Positions 20,277-21,752 of a DNA stretch of 21,752 bases are shown in pieces. The DNA comes from Methanoregula sp. Lineage in GTDB: Archaea; Halobacteriota; Methanomicrobia; Methanomicrobiales; Methanospirillaceae. Below the pieces are notes generated by a model. That model was not told the DNA's origin. It saw nothing but the letters and a program-made list of their open reading frames with translations, and did no database searches. Position 1 is the first letter of the stretch; the number at the start of each line of letters is the position of its first letter. The DNA is taken from NCBI GenBank assembly GCA_023228295.1, contig JALOBP010000055.1, positions 1 through 21,752 on the forward strand, in the 5' to 3' direction. A program made the translations under genes and the position numbers.

Positions 20277-21752
<1,476 letters not shown>

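Overview
The window reads as euryarchaeal DNA, most likely from a methanogen of the Methanomicrobiales (Methanoregula-like). The reasons are an archaeal information-processing cluster (PriS, GINS51, L44e, S27e, aIF2 alpha, Nop10, Elp3, UPF0058, PAC2), TATA boxes about 25-35 bases before start codons, several apparently leaderless starts, and Shine-Dalgarno sites of the GGAGGTGAT type inside operons. The lineage below Archaea is inference from gene content. I found no tRNA, rRNA, CRISPR array or insertion sequence.

Layout. 1-684: mostly non-coding, with G-tracts and one doubtful interrupted reading frame. 697-2433: a two-gene unit, an HTH/ImmA-type metallopeptidase plus a DUF4411/PIN protein, resembling a toxin-antitoxin or stress module. 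2512-4214: a small YdjM-like membrane protein, an unrecognised ORF and a protein with a possible degenerate nuclease fold. 4335-4978: a 167-aa unknown protein followed by a 42-aa membrane peptide and a strong terminator. 5066-5944 (minus): ADP-ribosylglycohydrolase. 6020-11901 (plus): a dense run of conserved genes UPF0058, elp3, priS, gins51, rpl44e, rps27e, aIF2 alpha, nop10 and PAC2, many overlapping by 4 bases or sharing Shine-Dalgarno/stop sequences.

11905-18000 (minus) is the accessory island and the most unusual part. Transcription would run from 18000 downward through a 318-aa protein with an HTH (His-Thr-His) metal-site-like motif, a 322-aa unknown, a 394-aa protein with a C-terminal caspase-like (clan CD) peptidase domain, and two distantly related unknown proteins A (317 aa) and B (301 aa). 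It ends in a decayed second copy of A plus the first codons of B, directly against the stop codon of the PAC2 gene. This looks like a peptidase-centred accessory system with tandem, decaying partner or substrate genes. Its function is unknown, and a defence or conflict role is only a hypothesis.

18120-21752: an oxidative-stress and DNA-repair neighbourhood with a peroxiredoxin (minus), an EndoQ-type PHP endonuclease (plus) and katG (plus, cut by the window end). The 440-base gap between peroxiredoxin and EndoQ holds three copies of a GGGGGGTCNGTGGGGA motif, each next to an A/T-rich stretch.
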